This document shows, piece by piece, positions 26,808 to 36,248 of a stretch of DNA of 64,000 nt. The notes below the pieces were generated by a model. The model was not told the DNA's origin, ran no database searches, and saw only the letters and a list, made by a program, of their open reading frames with translations. The translations under genes and the position numbers were made by a program. The DNA lies in the NCBI GenBank assembly GCA_006226775.1, contig SBGD01000076.1, positions 1 through 64,000 on the forward strand. Reading direction: 5' to 3'. Origin of the DNA: Paracoccaceae bacterium (GTDB lineage: Bacteria > Pseudomonadota > Alphaproteobacteria > Rhodobacterales > Rhodobacteraceae). How positions within the stretch are numbered: the first letter of the stretch is position 1; every line of letters starts with the position of its first letter.

Positions 26808-27634
26808 CCTGGGCCGAGCTTCTGGCGCGCGGCACGCGGGTGCTCAAGGGCGTGGGGATCGACGGGGCCGGGCGCGATGCCCGCCGTCTTCTGGCCCATG
26901 CGCTGGGGGTCGAGGCCGGGCGGCTGACGCTGGTGCTGCCCGAAGAGGTCGAGAGCACCGCCGCGGCACGTTTCGAGGCGCTGATCGCGCGGCGCGCGGC
27001 GCGCGAGCCGGTGTCGCATCTGACCGGCAGGCGCGCCTTCTATGGCCGCGAGTTCGAGGTCACGCGCGACGTCCTCGACCCCCGGCCCGAGACCGAAACC
27101 CTGATCGAGGCAGCACTCGCCCAGCCCTTCGAGCGGGTGCTGGACCTCGGCACCGGCAGCGGCTGCATCCTGCTGACCCTTTTGGCCGAGACCCAGGGCG
27201 CCTGGGGGCTGGGGGTCGATATCTCGGATGCCGCGCTCGATGTGGCGGCGCGCAACCGCGCGGCGCTGGGGCTGGGGGACTGCGCGCTCCTGCGGCGCAG
27301 CGACTGGTACGGGACGGTCACCGGCACCTTCGACCTGATCGTCGCCAACCCGCCCTATATCGCCGCCGACGAGGTGGCCGACCTCGCCCCCGAGCTCAGC
27401 CACGAGCCGCGTCTGGCGCTGACCGACGAGGCTGACGGGCTCTCGGCCTATCGCAAGATCACCGCGGGCGCGCGGCGCCATCTCGAACGCGACGGCAGGC
27501 TTCTGGTCGAGATCGGCTGGCAACAGGGCGCCGCGGTGGCCGGGCTGATGGCCCGCGCCGGGCTGGCCGAGATCATCGTGATCGCCGACCTCGACGGGCG
27601 CGACCGCGTGGTCACTGCGCGCAATTCGGCGTAA
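26804..27634 (+). CDS. prmC: Release factor glutamine N5-methyltransferase
   Basis: This enzyme transfers a methyl group from S-adenosylmethionine to the glutamine of the GGQ motif in release factors. The 276-residue protein has the N-terminal helical domain, the SAM-binding motif [18 protein letters not shown] (about residue 113), and the catalytic NPPY in [15 protein letters not shown] (about residue 183). It is translationally coupled to prfA through a 4-base overlap. No special regulation is seen. Confidence 0.96.
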   Translation: MTWAELLARGTRVLKGVGIDGAGRDARRLLAHALGVEAGRLTLVLPEEVESTAAARFEALIARRAAREPVSHLTGRRAFYGREFEVTRDVLDPRPETETLIEAALAQPFERVLDLGTGSGCILLTLLAETQGAWGLGVDISDAALDVAARNRAALGLGDCALLRRSDWYGTVTGTFDLIVANPPYIAADEVADLAPELSHEPRLALTDEADGLSAYRKITAGARRHLERDGRLLVEIGWQQGAAVAGLMARAGLAEIIVIADLDGRDRVVTARNSA

Positions 27635-27883
27635 GTAAGGGCAGAAAACGGTGCAAATGTGCCGCTTTTGGCCGCAGGACGGGGGGTTTTCACGATTTAC
27701 CCTCTTGTAAGGGCGCCCATGACATGTTTAGTGCTGGGATGTCGCCGCTGATGGGTTGCTGTTCCAGCGCCCCGCGTGACACTCGCCGAACACAAAGCAT
27801 GACCGCCGACAGATCTGTGCAGATGCGCGGCACCCGGCGAACCGGCAAAAAATTTTTACGAAAACGGGCTGGACTACAGTAGA

Positions 27884-28624
27884 ATGAGATCAAGCAAGTC
27901 ACGGTCGCGGTCGCGATCCAATCGCAGCAAGCCGACGGGCGGAAATATCATCAACCGTGTGTTCGACAGCTCGGGGCCCGAGGGCAAGGTGCGCGGCACC
28001 CCGCAACAGATCATCGACAAGTACAACCAGCTGACCCGCGACGCCCAATTGTCCGGCGACCGGGTGGCCAGCGAGAATTTCCAGCAACACGCGGAACACT
28101 ACCTGCGGCTGCTGAGCGAGGCGCAGAAGGAAACCGACGCCAAGCGCGAAGAGCAGGAGCGGCAGAACCGCGAACGCCAGGCCCAGCGCGACCGCGAGCG
28201 CGGCGATCGCCAGGACCGCGACACCCCCGACCAGGGGTCCGAGGCTGCCCGCAACGATGCCCCCCGCAACGATGCCCCCCGCAACGACCCGCCGCGCAAC
28301 GATGCGCCCCGGAACGATCCCCCCCGGCACGACCCCGCCGACCTGCCGCAGCCCGACGTGATGGAGGTTGCCGGCGACGATGCCGACAGCGGCCTCGTCG
28401 AGACGCCGGAAAGCAAGGTCGACGAAGTGCCCGAGAAGCCCAAGCGCACCCGTCGCAAGCCGGCCCCGCGCAAGAAGGACGACGCCCCCAAGGCCGAGGA
28501 CGCCCCCCAGACCGAGACGGCTGCCCCGTCCGAACCCGCCGCGCCGAAAAAGCGCGAATCTTCCCGGAAAAAGACGCCCCCGGCCTCCGACAACGGCGAT
28601 GAGCCGTCCCAGGCCGCCGAGTAA
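27884..28624 (+). CDS. DUF4167 domain protein
   Basis: This 246-residue protein belongs to DUF4167, common in Rhizobiales and Rhodobacterales and of unknown function. The conserved part is the N-terminal third: a basic Arg/Ser-rich start (RSSKSRSRSRSNRSK), then NRVFDSSGPEGKVRGTPQQIIDKYNQLTRDAQLSGDRV and ENFQQHAEHYLRLL. A charged helix rich in Glu/Arg follows, then degenerate repeats of the pentamer NDAPR/NDPPR (about residues 123-147) and a Lys/Pro/Ala-rich tail. It looks disordered and able to bind nucleic acid. No strong ribosome-binding site precedes the ATG. The 250-base region upstream probably carries its promoter. Confidence 0.85.
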   Translation: MRSSKSRSRSRSNRSKPTGGNIINRVFDSSGPEGKVRGTPQQIIDKYNQLTRDAQLSGDRVASENFQQHAEHYLRLLSEAQKETDAKREEQERQNRERQAQRDRERGDRQDRDTPDQGSEAARNDAPRNDAPRNDPPRNDAPRNDPPRHDPADLPQPDVMEVAGDDADSGLVETPESKVDEVPEKPKRTRRKPAPRKKDDAPKAEDAPQTETAAPSEPAAPKKRESSRKKTPPASDNGDEPSQAAE

Positions 28625-28630
28625 GGCGTG

Positions 28631-28653
28631 GTCAGCCGCGTCTTGCGGCTGAC
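28631..28653. terminator. Hairpin at the junction of convergent DUF4167 and rsmA genes
   Basis: Arms GTCAGCCGC/GCGGCTGAC (9 bases) with a 5-base loop overlap the stop codon of rsmA and lie 7 bases after the DUF4167 stop. The two genes are only 7 bases apart, so this hairpin may serve as a bidirectional RNA end. No T tract is visible. Confidence 0.45.
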
Positions 28654-29483
28654 ACCTCGCGCGCCAGCGCGCAGAAGGCCTCGAGCGGCACCTGCTCGGC
28701 GCGCTCCGTGGGCGCGATGCCCGCCGCCCGCAGCAGGTCCTCGATGTCCGGGTGCAGCCCCTTGAGGCTGGCGCGCAGCATCTTGCGGCGCTGGTTGAAG
28801 CCGCGGGCCACCACCTCCTGCAAGACCTTGGCATCCGCCGGAAAGCGCGGCTCGGGCAGGGCGGTCAGATGCACCACTGCCGAGGACACCTTGGGCGGCG
28901 GCGAAAACGCCTCGGGTGGCAGGTTCAGCACGATGCGCACGTCGCAGCGCCATTGCGACAGGATCGCGAGGCGGCCATAGGTCTTCGAGCCCGGCTCGGC
29001 CACGATCCGCTGCGCCACCTCACGCTGGAACATCAGCGTCAGCGACTGCCAGAAGGGCGGCCACGCCTGCGGCGTCAGCCAGCGCACCAGCAACTCGGTA
29101 CCGACATTGTAGGGCAGGTTGGCCGCCACCCGGATCGGCGGCATCAGGTGGGCCAGCGGCGCCACCTCCAGCGCATCGCCATTGATCACCTCGAGCCGCC
29201 CGGGATATTGCGCCGCGATCTCGGCCAGCGCCGGCAGGCAGCGGGCATCCTTCTCGATCGCCAGCACCTTGCGCGCGCCCTCGGCCAGAAGCCCGCGGGT
29301 CAGCCCGCCGGGGCCGGGGCCGATCTCCAGCACGTCGCAGGCCGACACGTCCCCCGCCAGCCGCGCGATCTTGGCGGTCAGGTTCAGGTCCAGCAGGAAG
29401 TTCTGGCCCAGCGATTTCTTCGCCGCCAGCCCATGCTCGGCAATCACCTCGCGCAGGGGGGGCAAGCCGTCAATCGCCGACAT
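28632..29483 (-). CDS. rsmA: 16S rRNA dimethyladenosine transferase
   Basis: This SAM-dependent enzyme dimethylates two adjacent adenosines near the 3' end of 16S rRNA. The 283-residue protein has [18 protein letters not shown], the SAM motif [16 protein letters not shown], and the [15 protein letters not shown] block with the catalytic N-L-P-Y. I use the ATG at 29483 ([13 protein letters not shown]). A GTG at 29498 is in frame and possible. It is the last gene of the lptF-lptG-lptD-surA-pdxA-rsmA string, 36 bases after pdxA. Confidence 0.95.
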   Translation of the reverse strand: MSAIDGLPPLREVIAEHGLAAKKSLGQNFLLDLNLTAKIARLAGDVSACDVLEIGPGPGGLTRGLLAEGARKVLAIEKDARCLPALAEIAAQYPGRLEVINGDALEVAPLAHLMPPIRVAANLPYNVGTELLVRWLTPQAWPPFWQSLTLMFQREVAQRIVAEPGSKTYGRLAILSQWRCDVRIVLNLPPEAFSPPPKVSSAVVHLTALPEPRFPADAKVLQEVVARGFNQRRKMLRASLKGLHPDIEDLLRAAGIAPTERAEQVPLEAFCALAREVSAARRG

Positions 29484-29519
29484 CTTCGTCGCTTTCACAA
29501 ATACGCATGTCCCGCCCTC

Positions 29520-30482
29520 TCATCCCGTCGCTTCGCCCGCCATCTCCAGTGCGGCGATCAGCGAGGCCGGATTGGCCAGCCCCTTGCCCGCGATGTCGAA
29601 GGCGGTGCCGTGATCGGGCGAGGTGCGCAGGAAGGGCAGGCCCAGGGTGACATTGACCCCGCGGTCGAAATCCAGCGTCTTGATCGGGATCAGCGCCTGG
29701 TCGTGGTACATCGCAATCGCCACGTCATAGCGCGCGCGGGCCGCCGGGTGGAACATCGTGTCCGCCGACAGCGGGCCGGTGATGTCGAAGCCCTCGCCGC
29801 GCAGGCGGTCGAGCACCGGCGCGATCAGCGTGATCTCTTCGCGCCCCATGCGCCCGCCTTCGCCGGCATGCGGGTTCAGCCCGGCGACGGCCAGCCGGGG
29901 CGAAGACAGCGAGAAGCGCTGGATGAGCCCCGCCCGGGTGATGCGGAGGGTCTGTTCCAGAAGCTCCGGCGTCAGCGCCGCGGGCACCTCGGCCAGGCTC
30001 AGGTGGATGGTCACCGGCACCACCCGCAGCGCCGGCGAAGCCAGCATCATCACCACCCGCTCGACCCCGGCAAGGGCGGCGAGATACTCGGTATGGCCCG
30101 GATAGGCAAAGCCCGCGCCCTCGGCCAATGCCTGCTTGTGGATCGGCGCGGTGCAGAGCGCCCGCGCCTGGCCCGATTGCACCAGCGCCACGCCTTCGGC
30201 AATGGCGTCGATCACCCCCTGCGCATGGGCGGCCTGGGCCACCCCGGGCGTGACCGGCGGGCCGAAGTCGCGGTGCAGCACCGGCAGGCCCCGGGCCATG
30301 GCAGAGGCGGCATCGGCGGGATCGGTGATCCGCACATGCGGCGCATCGCCCGGCAGGTGCCCGGCATCGCCGATCAGGAAGAAGGGCAGCCGGTCGCGCA
30401 GCGCCGCCCAGGCCTTGAGCGCCAGTTCCGGCCCGACACCCGCCGGTTCGCCACAACTCAGCGCCACCGGCAGGGCGGTCAT
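29520..30482 (-). CDS. pdxA: 4-hydroxythreonine-4-phosphate dehydrogenase
   Basis: This enzyme oxidises 4-phosphohydroxy-L-threonine in the DXP-dependent pyridoxal phosphate pathway. The 320-residue protein shows SCGEPAGVGPELALKAW at the start, CTAPIHKQAL, YPGHTEYLA, AMYHDQALIPIK and NVTLGLPFLRTSPDHGTAFDIAG, with the conserved metal-binding histidines. The ATG at 30482 overlaps the surA stop codon (ATGA). The order surA-pdxA-rsmA is the classical proteobacterial one. Confidence 0.96.
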   Translation of the reverse strand: MTALPVALSCGEPAGVGPELALKAWAALRDRLPFFLIGDAGHLPGDAPHVRITDPADAASAMARGLPVLHRDFGPPVTPGVAQAAHAQGVIDAIAEGVALVQSGQARALCTAPIHKQALAEGAGFAYPGHTEYLAALAGVERVVMMLASPALRVVPVTIHLSLAEVPAALTPELLEQTLRITRAGLIQRFSLSSPRLAVAGLNPHAGEGGRMGREEITLIAPVLDRLRGEGFDITGPLSADTMFHPAARARYDVAIAMYHDQALIPIKTLDFDRGVNVTLGLPFLRTSPDHGTAFDIAGKGLANPASLIAALEMAGEATG

Positions 30483-31705
30483 TGCAGGTCGACGATCCGC
30501 GCGTCGGCGCGCAACTGCTCGAGGTAGCTGTCGGCCAGCGAGGCCAGGCGGCGGTTGCGCAGCGAGTTGACCACCGCTTCGCGGTCGGGCTGCTCTTGCT
30601 CCAGCGCCGGGCTGCGGCCGCAGAGCATCAGCAGCACCAGCGTCTGCCCGCCCGCCCGCGTCAGCGCGGTGGAAACCTCGCCGGGGTCGAGCTTGGCCAG
30701 TTCCATCGCCACATCCGCCGGCACCTGGTCGGGCGGCAGGGCATTGCGGTCCAGCACCTCCTCGGGCTGGCCCTTGGCCACGCCGTAAAGGTCGTCGCAG
30801 GTGTCGACCCGCGCGGCGATGGCCTCGGCCTGGGCCAGGGTCTGCGGGCTGCGCCCGCCGTCCATGTAATAGGCGGCATATTCCACCGCCGAATAGCTGG
30901 GCCGGTTGAATTCGGTCTCCTCGATGGCGCGCAACTGGAACAGCGCGACGGCATTGGGGATCTGGATCGGTTCGGTCACCTCGCCCGGCCCCAGCGCCAG
31001 CACCAGCGGCCGCAGGATCGGCGGCAGGTCTTCCAGCTTCTGCCAGGGCAGCTTGCCGCCCGAGCCGCGGGTCTTGGTCGCCGAATACTGCCGCGCGGCG
31101 GCGGCAAACTCGGCCTCGGTGGTATATTGCGCGATCCGCTGGGCGCGCGCCAGCACCGCCTGCGCCTCGGGCGGCGGGGCGGGCATGATGATCTCGGCCA
31201 AGAGCACCCGCACCGAGGATCCGCCGCCCGCCGAGGACAGCGCCCGGTCGACCTCGTCCTCGGAAACCTGCGCCGATCCGGCAAAGCGCGCCCGCACCAG
31301 CTGCCGCCAGGCGACGCCGGAGATGATGAAATCGCGGAAGGTCTGGGCCTCGATCCCGGCCTTGCCGAGCTCGGTGATGAACTGTTCGGTGCTCAGGTTG
31401 GCCCGCCCGGCGAATTCCTCCATCCCGGCGGCGATCTCGCCTTCGGACGGCGTGAAGCCCGCGTCGCGCGCCGCGCTGACCTTGAGCCGGTCGTCGATCA
31501 ACTGCTCGCGCGCGGTGTCGCGCGGGTCGCCGGGCGAACGCAGGACCTGCAGCATCAGGGCGCGCTGGTTCAGCTCGTAATTGGTGATCACCTGATCGTC
31601 GACCTTGATCGCGGGCGAGAACAGCCCCTGCGCCGCCCCCGGCGCGGGGGCCAGCATCAGGGCGGTCAAACCGAGGCAAAGAACCCGGGAAAGTCTGGAA
31701 ATCAT
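30479..31705 (-). CDS. surA: Periplasmic chaperone/peptidylprolyl isomerase SurA
   Basis: This periplasmic chaperone escorts outer-membrane beta-barrel proteins, including the neighbouring LptD, to the assembly machinery. The 408-residue protein has a signal peptide ending near GAAQG, an N-terminal SurA domain (IKVDDQVITNYELNQRALMLQVL) and a parvulin-type segment around TRGSGGKLPWQKLEDLPPILRPLVLALGPGEVTEPI. Compared with E. coli SurA the second parvulin domain is hard to see. I chose the ATG at 31705, which overlaps the lptD stop codon. An in-frame ATG at 31714 is also possible. Confidence 0.88.
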   Translation of the reverse strand: MISRLSRVLCLGLTALMLAPAPGAAQGLFSPAIKVDDQVITNYELNQRALMLQVLRSPGDPRDTAREQLIDDRLKVSAARDAGFTPSEGEIAAGMEEFAGRANLSTEQFITELGKAGIEAQTFRDFIISGVAWRQLVRARFAGSAQVSEDEVDRALSSAGGGSSVRVLLAEIIMPAPPPEAQAVLARAQRIAQYTTEAEFAAAARQYSATKTRGSGGKLPWQKLEDLPPILRPLVLALGPGEVTEPIQIPNAVALFQLRAIEETEFNRPSYSAVEYAAYYMDGGRSPQTLAQAEAIAARVDTCDDLYGVAKGQPEEVLDRNALPPDQVPADVAMELAKLDPGEVSTALTRAGGQTLVLLMLCGRSPALEQEQPDREAVVNSLRNRRLASLADSYLEQLRADARIVDLQ

Positions 31706-33852
31706 GGTTTGCATGTCCTGCTGTAGCCTCCTGCGTCGCCGCCTGTGCTAAATCCTTTGAGCGAGACTGTTAGCTCATAAGTGGTCGAGGGGTCCAGATT
31801 GGATGAATCCGCAAAGGTCCGGTCCGCGGAAAACGCCGCCTCGATACATTCGTTCTGATAGCTGACGCCCAGCCCGGCCTTGGCGGCGCGCTTGTCGGCG
31901 ATGTCGTAGCGCAGCTTGGCAAGCGCGGTCCAGTGGCGGGCGACGCGGTAGGATCCGTCGAACGACCATTCGGCCACCTGCTCGTCGCGGTTCTCCTCGA
32001 GATCGGGCTCGAGCATCAGGAAGGCGGCGCCAAGGTCGATCCGGTCATTGGACCAGGCGCCCCGGGCCTCGGATTTCGACACCGTGCCATCGTCGGTCAC
32101 CAGCGCGCGGCCGATGATGTAGAGCCCGTCGACATGGCGCCAATGGGTCGCCAGAAGCCAGTCGGAATGCGCCTCGTCCAGCCCCGAGGTGGGGGTGAAG
32201 TCCGGCTCCTTGTCGCTGCGCAGCACGCGGCCGACGGTCAGCCCGGCCTCCCAGCCCGTGGGATTGTGGTGCAGGAACCGCGCGCCCAGCACCGCGGCAA
32301 GCCCGCGCTCGCGCCGGTCGGGCTCGGGGAAGCGCGACAGGGTCAGCAGGTTGGCCTCGTCGAACTCCTGCCGGGTGCTTTCGTCGTTGGCGACATTCGC
32401 GTCACTGCCGCCGACCCAGCCGATCTGGGCCACGGGCATCAGCATCTGGCGCGCGCCGCTGGCGGTGGTGCGCAGGAAGGGATAGCGGAAGGTCAGCGCC
32501 GCACTGGGGGTGAGGCTGTAATCCTCGGCGGCGACGGTGGAATCATGGGCGGTGGTGAACTGGTCCAGCGCCACCCCGATCCGCGCCGCCACCTGCACCC
32601 CCGAGGGCAGGGTCCATTGATCGAGCCAGGTGCCCTCGACCGTGGCGCGGCTGACATCGCGCCCGTCGACGTCCTTGTCGGAATAGCGGATATGGCCATG
32701 GCCCTCGAGCGCCAACCGAAGCTCGCCGCCCAGCGGTTCGTCCACCTGGTAGCGCTTTTCGAACCGCAGGTCGGGGATGATCGTCGGCTGGGTCGAGTTC
32801 AACTCGTCGTCGCGCAGGGTGTTGTAGAGCACCAGGGACGTGCGCAGATCGGTGGCCCGCGTGGTGCGCGACAGGCTGAGTTCGCTGCTCAGCCGGTCGC
32901 TGTCGGAATAATCGTATTCCGAGAGATAGGATTCGTCGCTGGTGATCTCGAAATCGAAGCTCAGCACGTAGTCGTTCCCGAGCTCGAAACTGCCTTCGCC
33001 GAACAGGTAGGCGCGCGGCTCGTCCGGCAGCAGCGTGTCATTGGTCACCGCGCCGTTCAGCTCGATATCGCCGGTGCGAAAGGCCTGGCGGTAGCGGAAT
33101 TCCAGCGTCCGGGTCTCTTGCGAGAGATACGGCGTCAGGGTGACATCGGCATGATCGCCCAGCGGGATGAAATAGGGGATCTTGACGCCGGTGCCCAGCT
33201 CGGTGGTGGTGCGGATCGAGGGGAACAGGAAGCCGCGCGCGCGTTTCAGCGTCGGATCGGGCAGGCGCAGCCGCGGGATATAGGCGATGGGCACGTCCAG
33301 CACCCGGAATTGCGCGCCCTCGAAGTAAAGCTGCTGCTCCTCTTGGTCATGGATCGCCTTGCGGGCGCGGATCGACCAGAGCGCCACGCCGCGCGGCCCG
33401 CAGATCTGGCAGGAGGTGACGGTGACCTTGGAGAGCTGCGCATAGCGGCCCTCGACCCGCGCCATCTGGACCGCGGCAATCTGCAATTGCTGGTCGAGCA
33501 CCAGCCGCGCGCCCTTGAGCAGCCCGTTGCGCAGGTCGCTGTCCAGCTCGGCGCTGTCGGCCAGCACCACGATGCCCTCGCCGGTGTCGATGCGGATCGG
33601 GCCTTCGATCACCAGCTGGTCGGTCTCGCGCAGGTAGATGATGCGCCTGGCCCAGAGCCGCGTGCCCTGGTAGAGCGCCTCGACATTGCCATCGGCGATC
33701 AGCCGCTTGTCGGGGGTGACGACCACGCTGTCGGCAACCAGCAGCGCGGGGTCCTCCGCCGGGGTCTCGTCCAGGGCCAGGACCGCCAGCGGCGCCAGCA
33801 CCAGCATGAGTGCCAGAAACGGGGCCAGCATCGGGCTCAATCGGTGACGCAT
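31702..33852 (-). CDS. lptD: LPS-assembly outer-membrane protein LptD
   Basis: This beta-barrel protein inserts lipopolysaccharide into the outer leaflet of the outer membrane. The 716-residue product has a signal peptide of about 26 residues, an N-terminal LptA-like domain (about 38-170) and a long C-terminal barrel rich in aromatic-ending strands. The only cysteines I see are C148, C151, C669 and C714, two in the N-domain and two at the C-terminus. This matches the known need for disulfides between the two parts in E. coli. The start at 33852 overlaps the lptG stop codon (TGATG). Confidence 0.94.
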   Translation of the reverse strand: MRHRLSPMLAPFLALMLVLAPLAVLALDETPAEDPALLVADSVVVTPDKRLIADGNVEALYQGTRLWARRIIYLRETDQLVIEGPIRIDTGEGIVVLADSAELDSDLRNGLLKGARLVLDQQLQIAAVQMARVEGRYAQLSKVTVTSCQICGPRGVALWSIRARKAIHDQEEQQLYFEGAQFRVLDVPIAYIPRLRLPDPTLKRARGFLFPSIRTTTELGTGVKIPYFIPLGDHADVTLTPYLSQETRTLEFRYRQAFRTGDIELNGAVTNDTLLPDEPRAYLFGEGSFELGNDYVLSFDFEITSDESYLSEYDYSDSDRLSSELSLSRTTRATDLRTSLVLYNTLRDDELNSTQPTIIPDLRFEKRYQVDEPLGGELRLALEGHGHIRYSDKDVDGRDVSRATVEGTWLDQWTLPSGVQVAARIGVALDQFTTAHDSTVAAEDYSLTPSAALTFRYPFLRTTASGARQMLMPVAQIGWVGGSDANVANDESTRQEFDEANLLTLSRFPEPDRRERGLAAVLGARFLHHNPTGWEAGLTVGRVLRSDKEPDFTPTSGLDEAHSDWLLATHWRHVDGLYIIGRALVTDDGTVSKSEARGAWSNDRIDLGAAFLMLEPDLEENRDEQVAEWSFDGSYRVARHWTALAKLRYDIADKRAAKAGLGVSYQNECIEAAFSADRTFADSSNLDPSTTYELTVSLKGFSTGGDAGGYSRTCKP

Positions 33853-34946
33853 CAGCCATCCTCCATATGCAGGATCAGCCCGAGCCCGATCAGCACCGAC
33901 GCCACGGGCGGCGCCCAGGCGGCAAGGATGGCGGGGATTTGGCCGTTCTCGCCCAGGATCTGCGCGAAGTTGCGCACGTAGTAAAGCCCGAAGCCCAGAA
34001 GCAGCGCGCTGAGCACCGCAAGGCCGGTGCCGCCGAAACGGGCGTGGCGCATGGTAAAGGCCGCCCCCAGCAGCACCATCGCCACCAGGAAGACCGGGCG
34101 GGCCAGTTCCATCTGCATCCAGACCGTGTGACGCCGGGCCGAGAAACCGGCGGTTTCCAGGTCGGCGATGAAATCCGGCAGGTCCCAGATCGACACCGCC
34201 GCGGGCTTGCCGAAACTGTCGCGGATCCGCTCCTGCGTCAGGCTGGAGGGCAGGCGCAACTCGGCGTGGACCGCCGCATTGGTCTCGGGGTTGAGCCCGG
34301 TCACCAGCGGCCAGACCTTGGCATTGGTCAGCACCCATTGGCCGGGGGCAAGCGCGGCCTCGTCGGCGGCGATCCGCCGTACCGGCCCGCCCGAGGCGGC
34401 ATAGGCGATGAAGGTCACGTCATGCAGCACCGTGGCATTGGGGTTGGAGCGTTCGGCGTGGATCACCGTCTGGCCGCGGGCATCGCCCTGGCGCAGCCAG
34501 AGCCCCTCGCGGCCGATCGACAGGGTCGAGGTGCCGCCGCTGTCGTAAAGCTCGCGCAGGTCGTGATAGCGCGTCGAGGTGGCCGCCACGATCGGGTTGA
34601 AGACCGCCACCGCCACCGCCCCCACCAGTGCCGCGACCAGCAGCGGCCCGGTCAGCGCCGACAGCCCCGAGCGGCCCGCGGCGCGGCTGACCACAAGCTC
34701 GGACGAGCGCGCCAGCGCCAGGCAAAGCGCGATGGCCGAGAGGATCATCACCAGCGGCAGCATCTGGTAAAGCCCTTCGGGGGTATTGAGCAGGGTGATC
34801 TTCAGCACCTGGGAAAAGCCCACCTCCTCGTCGAAGCGGCCCAGTTGCTCGATCAGGTCGATCAGCATGACGAACAGGAAGAAGACCGTCACCATCCCGG
34901 CGAAGATGCCGAAGAAGCGGCGGGCGAAATAGCGATGCAGCGTCAT
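33852..34946 (-). CDS. lptG: LPS export permease LptG
   Basis: This is an inner-membrane subunit of the LptB2FG transporter that extracts lipopolysaccharide and passes it to LptC. The 364-residue protein has three N-terminal membrane helices (MTLHRYFARRFFGIFAGMVTVFFLFVMLIDLIEQL..), a periplasmic beta-jellyroll (about 120-270) and three C-terminal helices. ARSSELVVSRAAGRS is the cytoplasmic coupling region contacting LptB. The start overlaps the lptF stop codon (ATGA). The ATPase LptB and LptC are not in the window. Confidence 0.94.
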   Translation of the reverse strand: MTLHRYFARRFFGIFAGMVTVFFLFVMLIDLIEQLGRFDEEVGFSQVLKITLLNTPEGLYQMLPLVMILSAIALCLALARSSELVVSRAAGRSGLSALTGPLLVAALVGAVAVAVFNPIVAATSTRYHDLRELYDSGGTSTLSIGREGLWLRQGDARGQTVIHAERSNPNATVLHDVTFIAYAASGGPVRRIAADEAALAPGQWVLTNAKVWPLVTGLNPETNAAVHAELRLPSSLTQERIRDSFGKPAAVSIWDLPDFIADLETAGFSARRHTVWMQMELARPVFLVAMVLLGAAFTMRHARFGGTGLAVLSALLLGFGLYYVRNFAQILGENGQIPAILAAWAPPVASVLIGLGLILHMEDG

Positions 34947-36100
34947 GTGGCCCCCTCGGCCCGCGGCGCGCGGCGCCAGCGCCGGAAGGCCATCGGATGC
35001 GCCGCCCGCCAGTAAAGCGCGCCGGCGATCGCCAGCCCGACCGCGATATGCACGTAGGCCAGCGGCCAGAGCGCCGCGTTGCGCCGCACAGGCTCGGTCA
35101 TCGCGCCTTCGATCAGTTGCACCAGTACCAGCAGGAAGATCGCCATGACGATCTGCCGGGTCACGCCGAAGCGGCTGAACCCGCCGACCAGAAGGGCCGC
35201 CTGGCCCATCAGCGCCGCCACGACGCACAACAGCGCCTGCGAGATCCGCTGGTGGCCTTCCAGCACCACGTCGCCCGGATCCTCGCGGATTTCTTCCGAC
35301 ACCGCCGCGGTGTCGAACAGAAGCTCCCGGGTCGAGACATAGCGCAGCTTGCGCCTTCCCTGGCCGTTCTGGGTGATCAGGCCGCTGATATCGCGCGAGA
35401 ACTGGGCGAAATTGGTGGTCGAGAGCTGCCCGGTCTGGGGGGTCAGAACCTGGGCCATGCCGTCCTGCATGATCAGCTTGGGGCCTGCGTCATCGCGCAG
35501 AAGATAGGCGCGCTCGGCGGTATAGGTGACATGGCGGTCGGGGTTGCGCACGTCGGACATGAAGACATCGGCCAGTTCCCCCTCGGGCGAGATCTCGCGG
35601 ATGTAGAAGGTCACGCCGGAGGCGGGATGCAGAAACACGCCCTCGCGCAGAAGCCGCGCGCTGATCGAGCCTGAAATTTCGCGCTCGCGGTCCTTCAGCC
35701 GCTCGAGACTGGCCGGGATCAGCAGATGGGTGAGCACCGACATCAAGAGCGCCAGCATGAGCCCGTAGACCAGGTGCGGCCGCGCCAGTCGCCAGGGCGA
35801 AAAGCCGGTGGCCTGCATCACCGTCAACTCGCTGTCGCCCGACAGCCGGTTGGTGACGAAGACCGCCGCGGCAAAGGCCGCCATCGGCAGCACCATGCCG
35901 ATCACCCGGGGCAGCGAGAGCGCGGTGAATTCGAGAAAGACCGAGGCCGCATGGCCGTCGGCGATCAGCTGGTCGAACAGGATCACCGCCCGGTTGACCC
36001 AGTAGACCGCGACAAGAACCAGCGCGAAAAAGCCGAAAAGCATGAACAGCTGCGACAGGATGTATCTGTCGAATCTTGCCACCCGGTCCCCCAACCTCAT
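34943..36100 (-). CDS. lptF: LPS export permease LptF
   Basis: This is the second permease of the LptB2FG lipopolysaccharide exporter. The 385-residue protein has the same plan as LptG: FDRYILSQLFMLFGFFALVLVAVYWVNRAVILFDQL at the start, the coupling region NRLSGDSELTVMQATGFSPWRL, a periplasmic domain and three C-terminal helices. I start at the ATG at 36100 (MRLGDRVARFDRYIL). The frame is open for 21 further codons upstream, which are not typical of LptF. It heads the lptF-lptG-lptD-surA-pdxA-rsmA operon and is divergent from pepA, so the 148 bases between hold both promoters. Confidence 0.93.
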   Translation of the reverse strand: MRLGDRVARFDRYILSQLFMLFGFFALVLVAVYWVNRAVILFDQLIADGHAASVFLEFTALSLPRVIGMVLPMAAFAAAVFVTNRLSGDSELTVMQATGFSPWRLARPHLVYGLMLALLMSVLTHLLIPASLERLKDREREISGSISARLLREGVFLHPASGVTFYIREISPEGELADVFMSDVRNPDRHVTYTAERAYLLRDDAGPKLIMQDGMAQVLTPQTGQLSTTNFAQFSRDISGLITQNGQGRRKLRYVSTRELLFDTAAVSEEIREDPGDVVLEGHQRISQALLCVVAALMGQAALLVGGFSRFGVTRQIVMAIFLLVLVQLIEGAMTEPVRRNAALWPLAYVHIAVGLAIAGALYWRAAHPMAFRRWRRAPRAEGAT

Positions 36101-36248
36101 GAACTTGCCCGACCCTAGAAGAATTCGCCGGGCGGTAAAACTGGATATTGCCGGCGCTTCCACATAAAGGGGTGGTTTGGCAGGGTCCTGCGCACTAGGA
36201 CTGGTGCCAGACGTGACAATGATGCCACTTTACCCGGAGCAGACAGAC

